The notes under the pieces: generated by a model
What the model saw: only the letters and a program-made list of their open reading frames with translations
Database searches by the model: none
What the model was told of the DNA's origin: nothing
Assembly (NCBI RefSeq): GCF_000496695.1
Contig: NZ_BAUJ01000042.1
Location: forward strand, 1-33,640
DNA length: 33,640 nt
Source: Vibrio halioticoli NBRC 102217
GTDB taxonomy: Bacteria; Pseudomonadota; Gammaproteobacteria; Enterobacterales; Vibrionaceae
Reading direction: 5' to 3'
In this document: piece after piece, positions 8,354 to 16,955 of the stretch
Layout: the number at the start of each line of letters is the position of its first letter
Numbering within the stretch: the stretch's first letter is position 1
Program-made: the position numbers and the translations under genes

Positions 8354-8908
8354 TCTCAGAACTAATGTAAGCAATACACCAGAGAGAAAACTCATCAATA
8401 TCATTAGGTACATAGTACGATCGCTATTGCGATAATGATGATCAGAAAAGGCAACGACACGCCCTTTTTCAAAAGTGACTCTGACATAGCCAATAATGGC
8501 ATCTTGAGAAAAAATTGGCTCAATGAGCTGTTGTTTACCTATTCCTGCAGAGGCCAAAGGCGTGTCCATACCAAGGGATTCACGTACTGTCGTAGCCTTG
8601 GTGCTTGAGGCTATTTTTACGCCACTATTGTCATACACAGTAGCATCTGCCACTAAAGTATCTTGGGCCAATTGGTTGGTAAGGTGTCTTAATTTTTCTT
8701 GATCTTCAGTAATCAAAAAGTCGCTGGCACTCAACGCCGCTTGCGATATTAGAAGCTTAGTTAGAGTTTGCAGCTGTTTAGTTTGAATCTGCTGATTGCC
8801 GTGGCTGATGCTGACACTGTTGCGTACTATGGTGACGAGCATCAGTACTAGTAGCCCAATAAAAATCAGTTTAATAAACAGACGGAGAGAAAATAAAGAT
8901 TCTTTCAT
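8345..8908 (-). CDS. ytjB: YtjB/Smp family membrane-anchored periplasmic protein
   Basis: With the start at ATG 8908 the protein has 187 residues. Its layout is a short cytoplasmic N-terminus (MKESLFSLRLF), a membrane helix at about 10-27, a periplasmic domain with motifs such as SQAALSASDFLI and VADATVYDNSGVKIASS, and a second membrane helix at the C-terminus before LRRK. This fits the YtjB/Smp family (AhpA in vibrios). The gene is divergent from serB exactly as smp is in E. coli, which strongly supports the call. The biochemical role is not established. An upstream in-frame start at 8968 would add 20 residues without family character; I prefer 8908, which follows a GGTGA-type site. Confidence 0.85.
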   Translation of the reverse strand: MKESLFSLRLFIKLIFIGLLVLMLVTIVRNSVSISHGNQQIQTKQLQTLTKLLISQAALSASDFLITEDQEKLRHLTNQLAQDTLVADATVYDNSGVKIASSTKATTVRESLGMDTPLASAGIGKQQLIEPIFSQDAIIGYVRVTFEKGRVVAFSDHHYRNSDRTMYLMILMSFLSGVLLTLVLRRK

Positions 8909-9015
8909 TTCACCAAACGTAATTAATGTATGCCATTGCATAGTGATACTTGCGCAATCAAATTGCAATAGGGTAAGTTTAGGGGAATGTATCTTGGAAA
9001 CGGATTTGAATTTTC

Positions 9016-9927
9016 ATGGAAGTTAAAGAATTACAACGTATCAATGCCCTAGGCAATACTTCTCAGCAACAATTAGCGGTTGTTTTTGCTGAACAAAGCA
9101 ATGAGAAATTAACCCAAGCATTTAATAATGAAGAGTTATTTGCTAGTTGGGGCGTGGGTCGTTATCAGGTCTTTCTAACCAGTAGTGCAAATGTAGAGAT
9201 GCATAGTGAAGCATTAACGAGTGCTAAAATCGATTTTGCGCATCTTAAAGATCTGCCAAATATGACGGAACCGGGTTTGGCGCTTTTTGATATGGATTCA
9301 ACCTTAATTGAGATTGAATGTATTGATGAAATAGCAAAATTGGCAGGCGTGGGTGAAGAAGTTTCCGAGGTGACCGAGCGCGCGATGCAAGGTGAGCTCG
9401 ACTTCGAACAAAGTCTAAGACAAAGAGTGTCAAAGCTCGCTGATGCTGATGAATCTATTTTAATGGAAGTGCGTAGTGAACTGCCATTGATGGCGGAAGC
9501 AAAGCTGTTAATCGATGGCTTAAAACAAGCAGGCTGGAAAGTTGCAGTGGCATCGGGCGGTTTTACTTATTTTTCAAACCATCTTAAAGAACTTTTAGAT
9601 TTAGATTTTGCTCGTTCCAATCGACTTGAAATAAAGTCGGGTAAATTAACCGGTGCCGTGTTGGGTGAAGTCGTCTCAGCGCAAACCAAGGCGGATATTT
9701 TAGAACAGCTTCGAGTTGAGTATCAGCTAGAGCGCACTAATTGTATTGCAGTGGGTGATGGTGCTAATGATTTAGTTATGATGGCAGTGGCCGGGTTAGG
9801 TATTGCTTACCATGCTAAGCCTAAGGTAGTCGAGCAAGCTCAGACTGCGGTAAACTATGCCGATCTAGGTGGCGTGCTATGTATTTTATCGGCAAGCCAC
9901 GTATTACACACTCTAAATAAAGAATAA
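9016..9927 (+). CDS. serB: Phosphoserine phosphatase
   Basis: The 303-residue haloacid-dehalogenase-superfamily enzyme dephosphorylates O-phosphoserine in the last step of serine synthesis. An N-terminal regulatory-type domain of about 85 residues precedes the catalytic domain. Visible motifs: I, FDMDSTLIE (nucleophile Asp near residue 92 and acid/base Asp two residues on); the substrate segment ECIDEIA; II, VASGGF; III, GDGANDLVM. An in-frame TGA at 9007-9009 forces the start to lie at or after ATG 9016, although no clear ribosome binding site precedes it; the enzyme is slightly shorter than E. coli SerB at its N-terminus. radA follows 3 bp later, so the two are cotranscribed. Confidence 0.95.
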   Translation: MEVKELQRINALGNTSQQQLAVVFAEQSNEKLTQAFNNEELFASWGVGRYQVFLTSSANVEMHSEALTSAKIDFAHLKDLPNMTEPGLALFDMDSTLIEIECIDEIAKLAGVGEEVSEVTERAMQGELDFEQSLRQRVSKLADADESILMEVRSELPLMAEAKLLIDGLKQAGWKVAVASGGFTYFSNHLKELLDLDFARSNRLEIKSGKLTGAVLGEVVSAQTKADILEQLRVEYQLERTNCIAVGDGANDLVMMAVAGLGIAYHAKPKVVEQAQTAVNYADLGGVLCILSASHVLHTLNKE

Positions 9928-9930
9928 TTA

Positions 9931-11310
9931 ATGGCAAAAGTAAAAACGGCTTACGTATGTAACGATTGCGGTGCGGATTTCCCTCGTTGGCAAGGGCAAT
10001 GTAGCGCATGTGGTGCTTGGAATACAGTGACAGAGGTTCGTTTAGCCGCTTCCCCACAAGTGGCTCGAAATGAGCGTTTGACCGGGTATGCAGGCAACGC
10101 TGAGCAGTCAAAAGTACAAGTGCTAGCTGATATTGATTTACAAGATGTACCAAGATTTAGCAGTACGTTTAAAGAGTTTGACCGTGTGCTTGGTGGCGGC
10201 ATTGTTCCGGGAGCGGCTATTTTAATCGGTGGTAGTCCGGGGGCGGGTAAATCGACGGTATTGCTACAAACTATGTGCCGACTTGCCGCTGATATGCCAA
10301 CGCTGTATGTCACTGGTGAAGAGTCATTGCAGCAAGTGGCTATGAGGGCATCTCGTTTAGGTTTGCCTAAAGATAACCTGAAAATGCTTTCTGAAACGAA
10401 CGTAGATAAAATTTGTCAGGTTGCCGAAAAAGAGCAACCTAAAATCATGGTTATTGACTCCATTCAGGTAATGCATGTATCTGATGTGCAATCTTCACCG
10501 GGTACAGTGGCACAGGTAAGAGAGTCAGCCACTACCCTGACTCGTTATGCGAAGCAAAATAATGTTGCCATCTTTATTGTTGGCCACGTAACTAAAGACG
10601 GTTCTTTAGCAGGACCAAAAGTGTTAGAGCATATTATCGATTGTTCGGTATTGCTTGATGGTGGTGCGGACAGCCGTTTTAGAACCTTACGTAGCCATAA
10701 AAACCGCTTTGGTGCGGTTAATGAGCTTGGCGTTTTTGCCATGACAGGGCAGGGGCTAAAAGAAGTCTCAAATCCTTCTGCTATTTTCCTCTCTCGCGGT
10801 GAAGAGCAAACTTCGGGCAGTTCAGTAATGGTGATTTGGGAAGGGACAAGACCGTTACTTGTCGAAATCCAAGCATTAGTGGATTATTCGCAATTGGCTA
10901 ATCCTCGACGTGTGGCTGTGGGGCTGGAGCAAAACCGGTTATCCATGCTATTAGCGGTGTTGCACAAGCACGGCGGCATGCAAATGGCTGACCAAGATGT
11001 CTTTGTGAATGTGGTCGGTGGCGTCAAAGTTACAGAAACCAGTGCTGATCTTGCCTTGTTAATTGCATTGCTCTCTAGTTTTCGAGATAGACCGCTACCT
11101 AAAGATGTGGTTGTATTTGGTGAAGTTGGGCTTGCCGGGGAGATTCGCCCGGTGCCTAGTGGTCAAGAACGTCTTAACGAAGCTTTCAAACACGGTTTCA
11201 CAAAAGCTATCGTACCAAGTGCAAATATGCCTAAGGGCGGTATCGCTGGCATGCAGATTCATGCGGTGAAAAATTTATCTGAAGCAATTCAGGCATTTGA
11301 TGAGATGTAA
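9931..11310 (+). CDS. radA: DNA repair protein RadA (Sms)
   Basis: The 459-residue protein is a RecA-like ATPase and hexameric helicase that promotes branch migration in recombinational repair. Domains in order: an N-terminal C4 zinc finger (C10, C13, C24, C27), a RecA-like core with Walker A GGSPGAGKST near residue 100, the RadA-specific KNRFG motif near residue 257, and a C-terminal Lon-protease-like domain (VGGVKVTETSADLA, FGEVGLAGEIRPV) that lacks protease function in the family. The start lies 3 bp after the serB stop; serB-radA order is conserved with E. coli. Confidence 0.97.
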   Translation: MAKVKTAYVCNDCGADFPRWQGQCSACGAWNTVTEVRLAASPQVARNERLTGYAGNAEQSKVQVLADIDLQDVPRFSSTFKEFDRVLGGGIVPGAAILIGGSPGAGKSTVLLQTMCRLAADMPTLYVTGEESLQQVAMRASRLGLPKDNLKMLSETNVDKICQVAEKEQPKIMVIDSIQVMHVSDVQSSPGTVAQVRESATTLTRYAKQNNVAIFIVGHVTKDGSLAGPKVLEHIIDCSVLLDGGADSRFRTLRSHKNRFGAVNELGVFAMTGQGLKEVSNPSAIFLSRGEEQTSGSSVMVIWEGTRPLLVEIQALVDYSQLANPRRVAVGLEQNRLSMLLAVLHKHGGMQMADQDVFVNVVGGVKVTETSADLALLIALLSSFRDRPLPKDVVVFGEVGLAGEIRPVPSGQERLNEAFKHGFTKAIVPSANMPKGGIAGMQIHAVKNLSEAIQAFDEM

Positions 11311-11449
11311 TCAATAGTTGTAAAAATATATTCGCAACTGGTGATTAAAGGCTCTTTTCACGGGCTTGATTCTCATCTATAGTTCTTGGATTGAAAATAA
11401 AAGGCGAAATTTTCGCTCAACAAGCACACAGAGCTATCAGTCTATGCAG

Positions 11450-11475
11450 ATTGTGATATACTCTGCGCGCATTTT
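11450..11475 (+). promoter_or_regulatory. Promoter of the EF-G gene (extended -10, GC-rich discriminator)
   Basis: TGA-TATACT (11454-11462) is an extended -10 element. The -35 region (around 11434) is weak. The bases after the -10 are CTGCGCGC, a GC-rich discriminator like those of stringently controlled rRNA and ribosomal-protein promoters. The start would lie near 11468, about 30 nt before the ATG. Confidence 0.5.
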
Positions 11476-11499
11476 ATATCCTATTGATAGAGTAAAACG

Positions 11500-13584
11500 A
11501 TGACTGATTTATCAAAATACAGAAATATTGGTATTTTCGCGCACGTTGATGCGGGTAAAACCACGACAACTGAGCGTATCCTAAAGCTTACCGGCCAGAT
11601 CCATAAAACTGGTGAAGTTCATGATGGTGAATCAACTACTGACTTCATGGAACAGGAAGCTGAGCGCGGTATTACAATCCAATCTGCAGCAGTAAGCTGT
11701 TTTTGGAAGGGCCACCGTCTAAACGTTATCGATACTCCTGGACACGTTGACTTCACAGTTGAAGTTTATCGTTCTCTTAAAGTTCTTGATGGCGGCGTCG
11801 GCGTATTCTGTGGTTCTGGTGGTGTTGAGCCACAATCAGAAACTAACTGGCGTTACGCTAACGAATCAGAAGTATCTCGTCTGATCTTCGTTAACAAACT
11901 AGACCGTATGGGTGCAGACTTCTACAACGTTGTTGACCAAGTTAAAAACGTTCTAGGCGCGACTCCTCTAGTTATGGTTCTACCAATCGGCCGCGAAGAT
12001 GACTTCGTAGGTGTTGTAGACCTTCTAACACGTAAAGCATACGTTTGGGATGACACTGGTCTTCCTGAAAACTACGAAATCAAAGATGTTCCAGCGGACA
12101 TGGTTGATGATGTAGAGCAGTACCGTGAAGAACTAATCGAGACTGCTGTAGAGCAAGACGATGAACTAATGATGGCATACATGGATGGCGAAGAGCCTTC
12201 TATCGAAGACATCAAACGTTGTATCCGTAAAGGTACTCGTGACCTAGCGTTCTTCCCTACTTTCTGTGGTTCTGCATTTAAGAACAAGGGCGTACAAATC
12301 GTTCTTGACGCAGTAGTTGATTACCTACCTTCTCCAACAGAAGTTGATCCTCAACCTCTAATGGACGAAGAAGGCAACGAAACTGGCGATCACGCTATCG
12401 TTTCTGCAGATGAAACATTTAAAGCGCTTGCATTCAAAATTATGGATGACCGCTTCGGTGCACTAACTTTCGTTCGTATTTACTCTGGTAAATTGAACAA
12501 AGGTGACACCATCATGAACTCATTCACTGGTAAAACAGAGCGTGTTGGCCGTATGGTTGAGATGCAAGCTGATGACCGTAACGAACTAACTAGCGCACAA
12601 GCTGGTGACATCATTGCGATCGTTGGTATGAAGAATGTTCAAACTGGTCACACTCTATGTGATCCTAAGCACCAAGTTACTTTGGAGCCAATGGTATTCC
12701 CAACTCCAGTAATCTCAATTGCTGTATCTCCTAAAGATAAAGGCGGTTCTGAGAAAATGGGTATCGCAATCGGTAAAATGGTTGCAGAAGATCCATCTTT
12801 CCAAGTTGAGACTGACGAAGAGACTGGCGAAACTATCCTGAAAGGTATGGGTGAGCTTCACCTAGACATTAAAGTTGACATCCTTAAGCGTACTTACGGT
12901 GTTGACTTAACAGTTGGTGCTCCTCAGGTTGCTTACCGTGAAACTATCACTCAAGCAATTGAAGATAGCTACACGCATAAGAAACAGTCTGGTGGTTCTG
13001 GTCAGTTCGGTAAAATCGACTACCGTATCAAACCAGGTGAAGCAGGTTCTGGCTTCAGCTTCAAATCAACAGTTGTTGGTGGTAACGTTCCTAAGGAATT
13101 CTGGCCTGCAGTTGAGAAAGGTTTTGCATCTATGATGGAAAACGGTGTTCTTGCTGGCTTCCCAACTCTAGACGTTGAAGTTGAACTATTCGACGGTGGC
13201 TTCCACGCAGTGGATTCATCTGCAATCGCATTTGAAATCGCAGCGAAAGGCGCATTCCGTCAATCAATGCCTAAAGCTGGTGCGCAACTGCTTGAACCTA
13301 TCATGCACGTTGACGTATTTACTCCAGACGATCACGTTGGTGATGTTATCGGTGACCTTAACCGTCGTCGTGGCATGATCAAAGATCAACAAGCTGGCGT
13401 AACTGGTGTTCGTATTAAAGCTGACGTACCTCTTTCTGAGATGTTCGGCTACATCGGTCACCTACGTACAATCACTTCTGGTCGTGGTCAGTTCTCTATG
13501 GAGTTCTCACACTACGCAGCATGTCCAATGAACGTTGCTGAAGAAGTTATTGCTAAAGCTAAAGCTGAGAAAGAAAACAAGTAA
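11500..13584 (+). CDS. fusA: Elongation factor G, second-paralogue type (EF-G2)
   Basis: The 694-residue translational GTPase is full length, with domains I-V. The G domain has AHVDAGKT (residues 14-21), ERGITI in switch I, DTPGH (78-82), NKLD (132-135) and a GSAF motif. Domains III-V contain [10 protein letters not shown] and [13 protein letters not shown] drives translocation and, with RRF, ribosome recycling. It stands alone beside radA, not in an rpsL-rpsG-fusA-tuf operon. Its sequence is of the type found in vibrios beside the acyl-CoA ligase gene ([29 protein letters not shown]), so it is probably an additional EF-G rather than the main one. Codon use is strongly biased to GAA, GGT, CGT and AAC, indicating high expression. 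A strong terminator follows. Confidence 0.93.
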   Translation: MTDLSKYRNIGIFAHVDAGKTTTTERILKLTGQIHKTGEVHDGESTTDFMEQEAERGITIQSAAVSCFWKGHRLNVIDTPGHVDFTVEVYRSLKVLDGGVGVFCGSGGVEPQSETNWRYANESEVSRLIFVNKLDRMGADFYNVVDQVKNVLGATPLVMVLPIGREDDFVGVVDLLTRKAYVWDDTGLPENYEIKDVPADMVDDVEQYREELIETAVEQDDELMMAYMDGEEPSIEDIKRCIRKGTRDLAFFPTFCGSAFKNKGVQIVLDAVVDYLPSPTEVDPQPLMDEEGNETGDHAIVSADETFKALAFKIMDDRFGALTFVRIYSGKLNKGDTIMNSFTGKTERVGRMVEMQADDRNELTSAQAGDIIAIVGMKNVQTGHTLCDPKHQVTLEPMVFPTPVISIAVSPKDKGGSEKMGIAIGKMVAEDPSFQVETDEETGETILKGMGELHLDIKVDILKRTYGVDLTVGAPQVAYRETITQAIEDSYTHKKQSGGSGQFGKIDYRIKPGEAGSGFSFKSTVVGGNVPKEFWPAVEKGFASMMENGVLAGFPTLDVEVELFDGGFHAVDSSAIAFEIAAKGAFRQSMPKAGAQLLEPIMHVDVFTPDDHVGDVIGDLNRRRGMIKDQQAGVTGVRIKADVPLSEMFGYIGHLRTITSGRGQFSMEFSHYAACPMNVAEEVIAKAKAEKENK

Positions 13585-13604
13585 TTGTTTGTTCTTAAAT
13601 AGCT

Positions 13605-13641
13605 AAAAAAGCCCCGATAGTGCAAACTATCGGGGCTTTTT
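13605..13641. terminator. Bidirectional terminator between fusA and the acyl-CoA ligase gene
   Basis: A perfect 11-bp GC-rich stem (13611-13621 with 13626-13636) with a GCAA tetraloop is flanked by six A on the left and five T on the right. It lies between convergent genes and can serve both. Confidence 0.95.
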
Positions 13642-13652
13642 GTTATGTGTTG

Positions 13653-15359
13653 CTAGTCCTCCCACACTACAAACTGATCTTTTGGCCAGTCCGCACCCGT
13701 GTCATGATATTTCTTTTCTAAAATATGACGCTTTATCTTAAGGGTAGGTGTAAGTATTTGGTTCTCGATACTCCAAGGCTCTTTTATCAGTAGCACACCT
13801 TTAATTTTTTCATGTCCCTCAAGGGTTTCATTAATGCCTTTGATCGCTTTATGAATGCTTCTTTCATAGCGTTGTTTATCAAAATTAGGAAAGTTATGTG
13901 GAACTATTAACAATATAGGTCCAGGCATACCTAAACCAACTAAACAAAGCATTTCGACACGTGCGACTTCAATAATGGCTTTTTCAATAGGCACAGGTGC
14001 AACAAATTTGCCTTTGGCTGTTTTAAAGGTGTCTTTTTTACGCCCCTGAATGGTCAGATAACCTTCCGAATCTATAGAGCCAATATCGCCGGTGTGCAGC
14101 CAACCTTGCTCATTAAATGTACGAGCGGTTGCTTCGTCGTTTTTGTAGTACCCAGAAAACATCCCCTTACTACGCACCAGTATTTCTTCATCTTCTGCTA
14201 TTTTTAGCTCAACTCCAGGGCCAATTTTACCCACTGAACCAATTTTAGATGGATTAAACGGATAGTTTAGGGTGCTATAGGCGAACGTTTCAGTCATTCC
14301 CCATGCTTCGGTTATATCAATGCCAACCTTGTGATACCACTCAAGTATTGCAGGGCTAATAGGCGCAGAACCACAGCCAAGAACTCGTCCTTGATCTAAG
14401 CCTAAGCCATCGATGATTTTCTTTTTAATGATGGAGTTTAGAATTGGGATTTTTAACAGTAAGTTAAGTTTCTTCGGTGGTAGCTTATCTTGAATTCGTT
14501 GCTGGAATAAGGTCCATAAACGCGGCACTGAAATAAATAAGGTTGGTCGATGCATTTTGACATCGTCAATGAAGGTATCCAGAGACTCCGGAAAGGCAGT
14601 CTCAAGTCCAGCCTGAATTGAGGAACCAAAAATGTATACTCGTTCAGTAATGTGTGCCAGTGGTAAATAAGAAAACATCCTATCGCCAGGCTGTATGCCT
14701 ATATGATCAACAAGGTTCTTCACTGACCAACTAAAAGCTCCGTAGGTGAGCATAGCGCCTTTTGGCACGCCTGATGTCCCAGAGGTATAGACGATCGACA
14801 TTAGCTTATCATCGTGGTGCTGTGGACGCTCCTCCGTATTAGGTGCATCATGAATCAGCTGTGCAAACTTGTATTGACACTCCGGTGCTGAATCATAAGG
14901 AAAAGAGATGGTAATCAGAGTGGGAAGGCGTTGCATGACCTCTGCAGTAGCTGCCGCATCATCAAGTTTACCTGCTATCAGCACAGTGCTTTCGCTGTGA
15001 GTTAAACAGTATTCGATGGTATCTGCACCAGCCGTTGGGAAAATAGGTACACTAATAAAGTCACCAAGCATGAGCGCAAGATCTGTGATAAACCATTCCA
15101 CACAGTTTTTAGAAATGAAGGCGACTTTATCACGAGGTTTCAAGCCTAACTCTTTCAATGCCCCTGCAAATTTTAACGCCATATCAGCAACTTCAGCGTA
15201 GGTATAGCTGACAAACTCTCGGTCAATGATCTGTTTGAGGTATATCTCGTCTGGTCGTTCCTGAGCCCATTTTAAAATCAACTCATTGGGTGGTGGGAGG
15301 GTACAAGGTGGGTTAGTGTAAACGTATTCTTGCGCTCCGTTCCCTGAAGCTATTTCCAT
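13653..15359 (-). CDS. AMP-forming acyl-CoA ligase (long-chain fatty acid type)
   Basis: The 568-residue adenylate-forming enzyme is of the long-chain acyl-CoA synthetase (FAA1/FadD15-like) group. Motifs: the P-loop-like YTSGTSGVPKG (residues 191-201), SYLPLAHITERV, the GCGSAPIS segment, WGMTET (353-358) that binds AMP, the GWLHTGDIG hinge region, and ILTPTLKIKR with the likely catalytic Lys near the C-terminus. Such enzymes activate a fatty acid with ATP and load it onto CoA; chain-length preference cannot be read from the sequence. The start follows GGAAGG with good spacing. It faces fusA across a shared terminator, an arrangement I recall from other vibrios. Confidence 0.9.
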   Translation of the reverse strand: MEIASGNGAQEYVYTNPPCTLPPPNELILKWAQERPDEIYLKQIIDREFVSYTYAEVADMALKFAGALKELGLKPRDKVAFISKNCVEWFITDLALMLGDFISVPIFPTAGADTIEYCLTHSESTVLIAGKLDDAAATAEVMQRLPTLITISFPYDSAPECQYKFAQLIHDAPNTEERPQHHDDKLMSIVYTSGTSGVPKGAMLTYGAFSWSVKNLVDHIGIQPGDRMFSYLPLAHITERVYIFGSSIQAGLETAFPESLDTFIDDVKMHRPTLFISVPRLWTLFQQRIQDKLPPKKLNLLLKIPILNSIIKKKIIDGLGLDQGRVLGCGSAPISPAILEWYHKVGIDITEAWGMTETFAYSTLNYPFNPSKIGSVGKIGPGVELKIAEDEEILVRSKGMFSGYYKNDEATARTFNEQGWLHTGDIGSIDSEGYLTIQGRKKDTFKTAKGKFVAPVPIEKAIIEVARVEMLCLVGLGMPGPILLIVPHNFPNFDKQRYERSIHKAIKGINETLEGHEKIKGVLLIKEPWSIENQILTPTLKIKRHILEKKYHDTGADWPKDQFVVWED

Positions 15360-15537
15360 AAACTGCCTTCCATTGGTTGCTTGACATTTATCAGAAGCTT
15401 AGCAGGTTTTTTATTTTGTATAGAAAAATTCCATTTATTATTGAATTAATAACAGCATATAACTTTAGGTTATTAAATAATGCTAAAAATAATATTAAAT
15501 TGTGCAAATATTTTATTCTATAAAATAAGTGCGCAGA

Positions 15538-16227
15538 TTATATATTTAACTTTCTATATTGAGTGGGTGTCATTGCAGTGTGTTTTTTGAAAACTCGATT
15601 AAAGTAAGAAACGTCAGAATAACCCGCTTGATAAGCGACAGAAGAAACTTTTTCCGCCGGAGAGTCGATTAGAATCTGCTGAGCTATATTGACCCTTTTC
15701 AAAGTAATATAATCTTGAAAGCTGACTTTGCGGTGTTTTCTGAAAAATCTTGAAAAATAGTTAATGGATAAGTTGGAAAGCTCTGCGACCTCTTCTTCTC
15801 TAATATCTCGGTTAATATTTACTGAGATATATTCTTCAATTTTTTTCATCCTAGTATCTAAGACAGGAGAAGTGAACGTATCATCTTCGTCATAAAATAG
15901 GCTTGGTAGCAATGCGTCTTTTTCAAATTCAGAATCACTGCAAATGAAGGTCACATGGGATGTGTCGTAATAATTAGCCAATGACTTTTCTTTGTCGTAG
16001 ATAGCGATGATCTTTTTGCCAAGGTTTTGACAGATCTTAAGCGATAACTCAAATAAAAATTTAAATTCTTCAGAGTAATAAAAATGGGCAACCTTGACCT
16101 CTCTTCGACTAAGAATGGAGATGTCAGAACCAAATTCGGAGAAGTTTGAGTCTATTCCAACCTGCTCAGCGGTGAATGCTGGCAATTGTTGCATAGATTT
16201 CCCGAGCCAATATCCTTTTGACTGCAT
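15538..16227 (-). CDS. AraC-family transcriptional regulator, divergent from the Tad locus
   Basis: The 229-residue protein has a C-terminal AraC/XylS DNA-binding domain of about 100 residues (roughly 127-229). The first helix-turn-helix lies around REEEVAELSNLSINYFSRFFRKH, and the second contains VSSVAYQAGYSDVSYFNRVFKKHTAMTP, the family signature. The N-terminal 120 residues are an uncharacterised sensor or dimerisation part; I recognise no known ligand domain. It is transcribed away from flp across 161 bp that contain inverted and direct repeats. Control of the pilus genes, of the ligase gene downstream, or of itself is plausible but inferred from position only. Confidence 0.85.
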   Translation of the reverse strand: MQSKGYWLGKSMQQLPAFTAEQVGIDSNFSEFGSDISILSRREVKVAHFYYSEEFKFLFELSLKICQNLGKKIIAIYDKEKSLANYYDTSHVTFICSDSEFEKDALLPSLFYDEDDTFTSPVLDTRMKKIEEYISVNINRDIREEEVAELSNLSINYFSRFFRKHRKVSFQDYITLKRVNIAQQILIDSPAEKVSSVAYQAGYSDVSYFNRVFKKHTAMTPTQYRKLNI

Positions 16228-16251
16228 GTTAAATCCTTACACTACTATATT

Positions 16252-16326
16252 AACTTTAGCTAATAAATGATTAGCTACTAAAGTTTATAGTCATATGACA
16301 TAAAAATGCAACATTTAATTAACTTT
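16252..16326. promoter_or_regulatory. Inverted and direct repeats in the araC-flp spacer (candidate operator)
   Basis: AACTTTAG-CTAAT (16252-16264) is mirrored by ATTAG-CTA-CTAAAGTT (16270-16285), an interrupted palindrome with a 3-bp bulge. A further direct copy of TTAACTTT occurs at 16250-16257 and 16319-16326. These half-sites lie 25-100 bp upstream of the araC-type gene and 60-140 bp upstream of the first pilin gene, where a regulator of either would bind. Confidence 0.4.
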
Positions 16327-16388
16327 CTTGGGGCGTCTATTGAGCTCATAGACTAGAATGTATAGGTTAATTCTAAGGAGGTACGCAG

Positions 16389-16565
16389 ATGAGCAATCAA
16401 TGGATACCGACTACGATTGAATTCCTTTCTGATGAAGAAGCATTGACTGTTGTAGAGTATGTCATTGCTGCCGCGCTATTAGTTGCTGTTATCTCAACTG
16501 TTGTTTTTAGTCTTCAAGTTGGCTTAACAGATAAGTTCAACAGTACAATTGATAGTGTCAAATGA
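16389..16565 (+). CDS. flp: Flp-type pilin 1 (Ala at the prepilin cleavage position)
   Basis: This 58-residue protein is a Flp/Fap-family prepilin: an 18-residue leader rich in acidic residues (SDEEA), then LTVVEYV with the invariant Glu(+5)-Tyr(+6) pair, a hydrophobic helix (IAAALLVAVISTVVFSL), and a short polar C-terminus. Prepilin peptidases of this system normally cut after Gly; here the residue is Ala18 and the downstream paralogue has Gly. The ribosome binding site is a full AAGGAGGT six nt before the ATG, as expected for a major subunit. It may be a divergent second pilin or a poorly processed one. Confidence 0.9.
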   Translation: MSNQWIPTTIEFLSDEEALTVVEYVIAAALLVAVISTVVFSLQVGLTDKFNSTIDSVK

Positions 16566-16710
16566 CTTGCGCTTAGTATAAGTTAATCTTATTCAATGTT
16601 AAGAAAGTGCAATGCATGGGTAAGAAAATCCTAACACTGTACGTCATATGTGGTTACATTTGACTATGCCACTTAATTTGAAGGCGCTTACATTTTTGGA
16701 GAGTTAATTT

Positions 16711-16884
16711 ATGGATAAATTTATTTCAAGCATTAAAAGTTTCGCAAAAGACGAAGAAGGACTAACTGTCGTTGAGTATGTAATCGGCGCTGCGCTGTTG
16801 GTTGGTGGACTTACAATTATATTTGATAATTTAGGCAGCAAGCTTAGCACAAGTCTTAATACGACAATAGACAGTATTTCTTAG
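16711..16884 (+). CDS. flp: Flp-type pilin 2 (probable major pilin)
   Basis: The 57-residue Flp prepilin has a leader ending KDEEG17, then LTVVEYVIGAALLVGG, matching the consensus Gly|XXXXEY cleavage motif recognised by TadV. The hydrophobic N-terminal helix of the mature subunit is followed by a short hydrophilic tail (LGSKLSTSLNTTIDSIS). The mature protein would be about 40 residues, typical for Flp. It is similar to the preceding pilin over the whole length and ends in the same TIDS motif, suggesting duplication. A GGAGAG site precedes the ATG. A hairpin with a T-run lies between it and tadV. Confidence 0.92.
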   Translation: MDKFISSIKSFAKDEEGLTVVEYVIGAALLVGGLTIIFDNLGSKLSTSLNTTIDSIS

Positions 16885-16912
16885 ACTATAACAAGTCTTG
16901 GTATAATTCTAC

Positions 16913-16946
16913 AAAGCCGCATTAGGATTATTCTTGGTGCGGTTTT
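16913..16946 (+). terminator. Likely attenuator between the pilin genes and tadV
   Basis: AAAGCCGCA (16913-16921) pairs with TGCGGTTTT (16938-16946), with one G-U pair, across a 16-nt loop. The stem's 3' arm itself provides the T-rich end. Partial termination here would make pilin mRNA exceed that of the assembly genes. Confidence 0.5.
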
Positions 16947-16955
16947 ACGGTCTTT

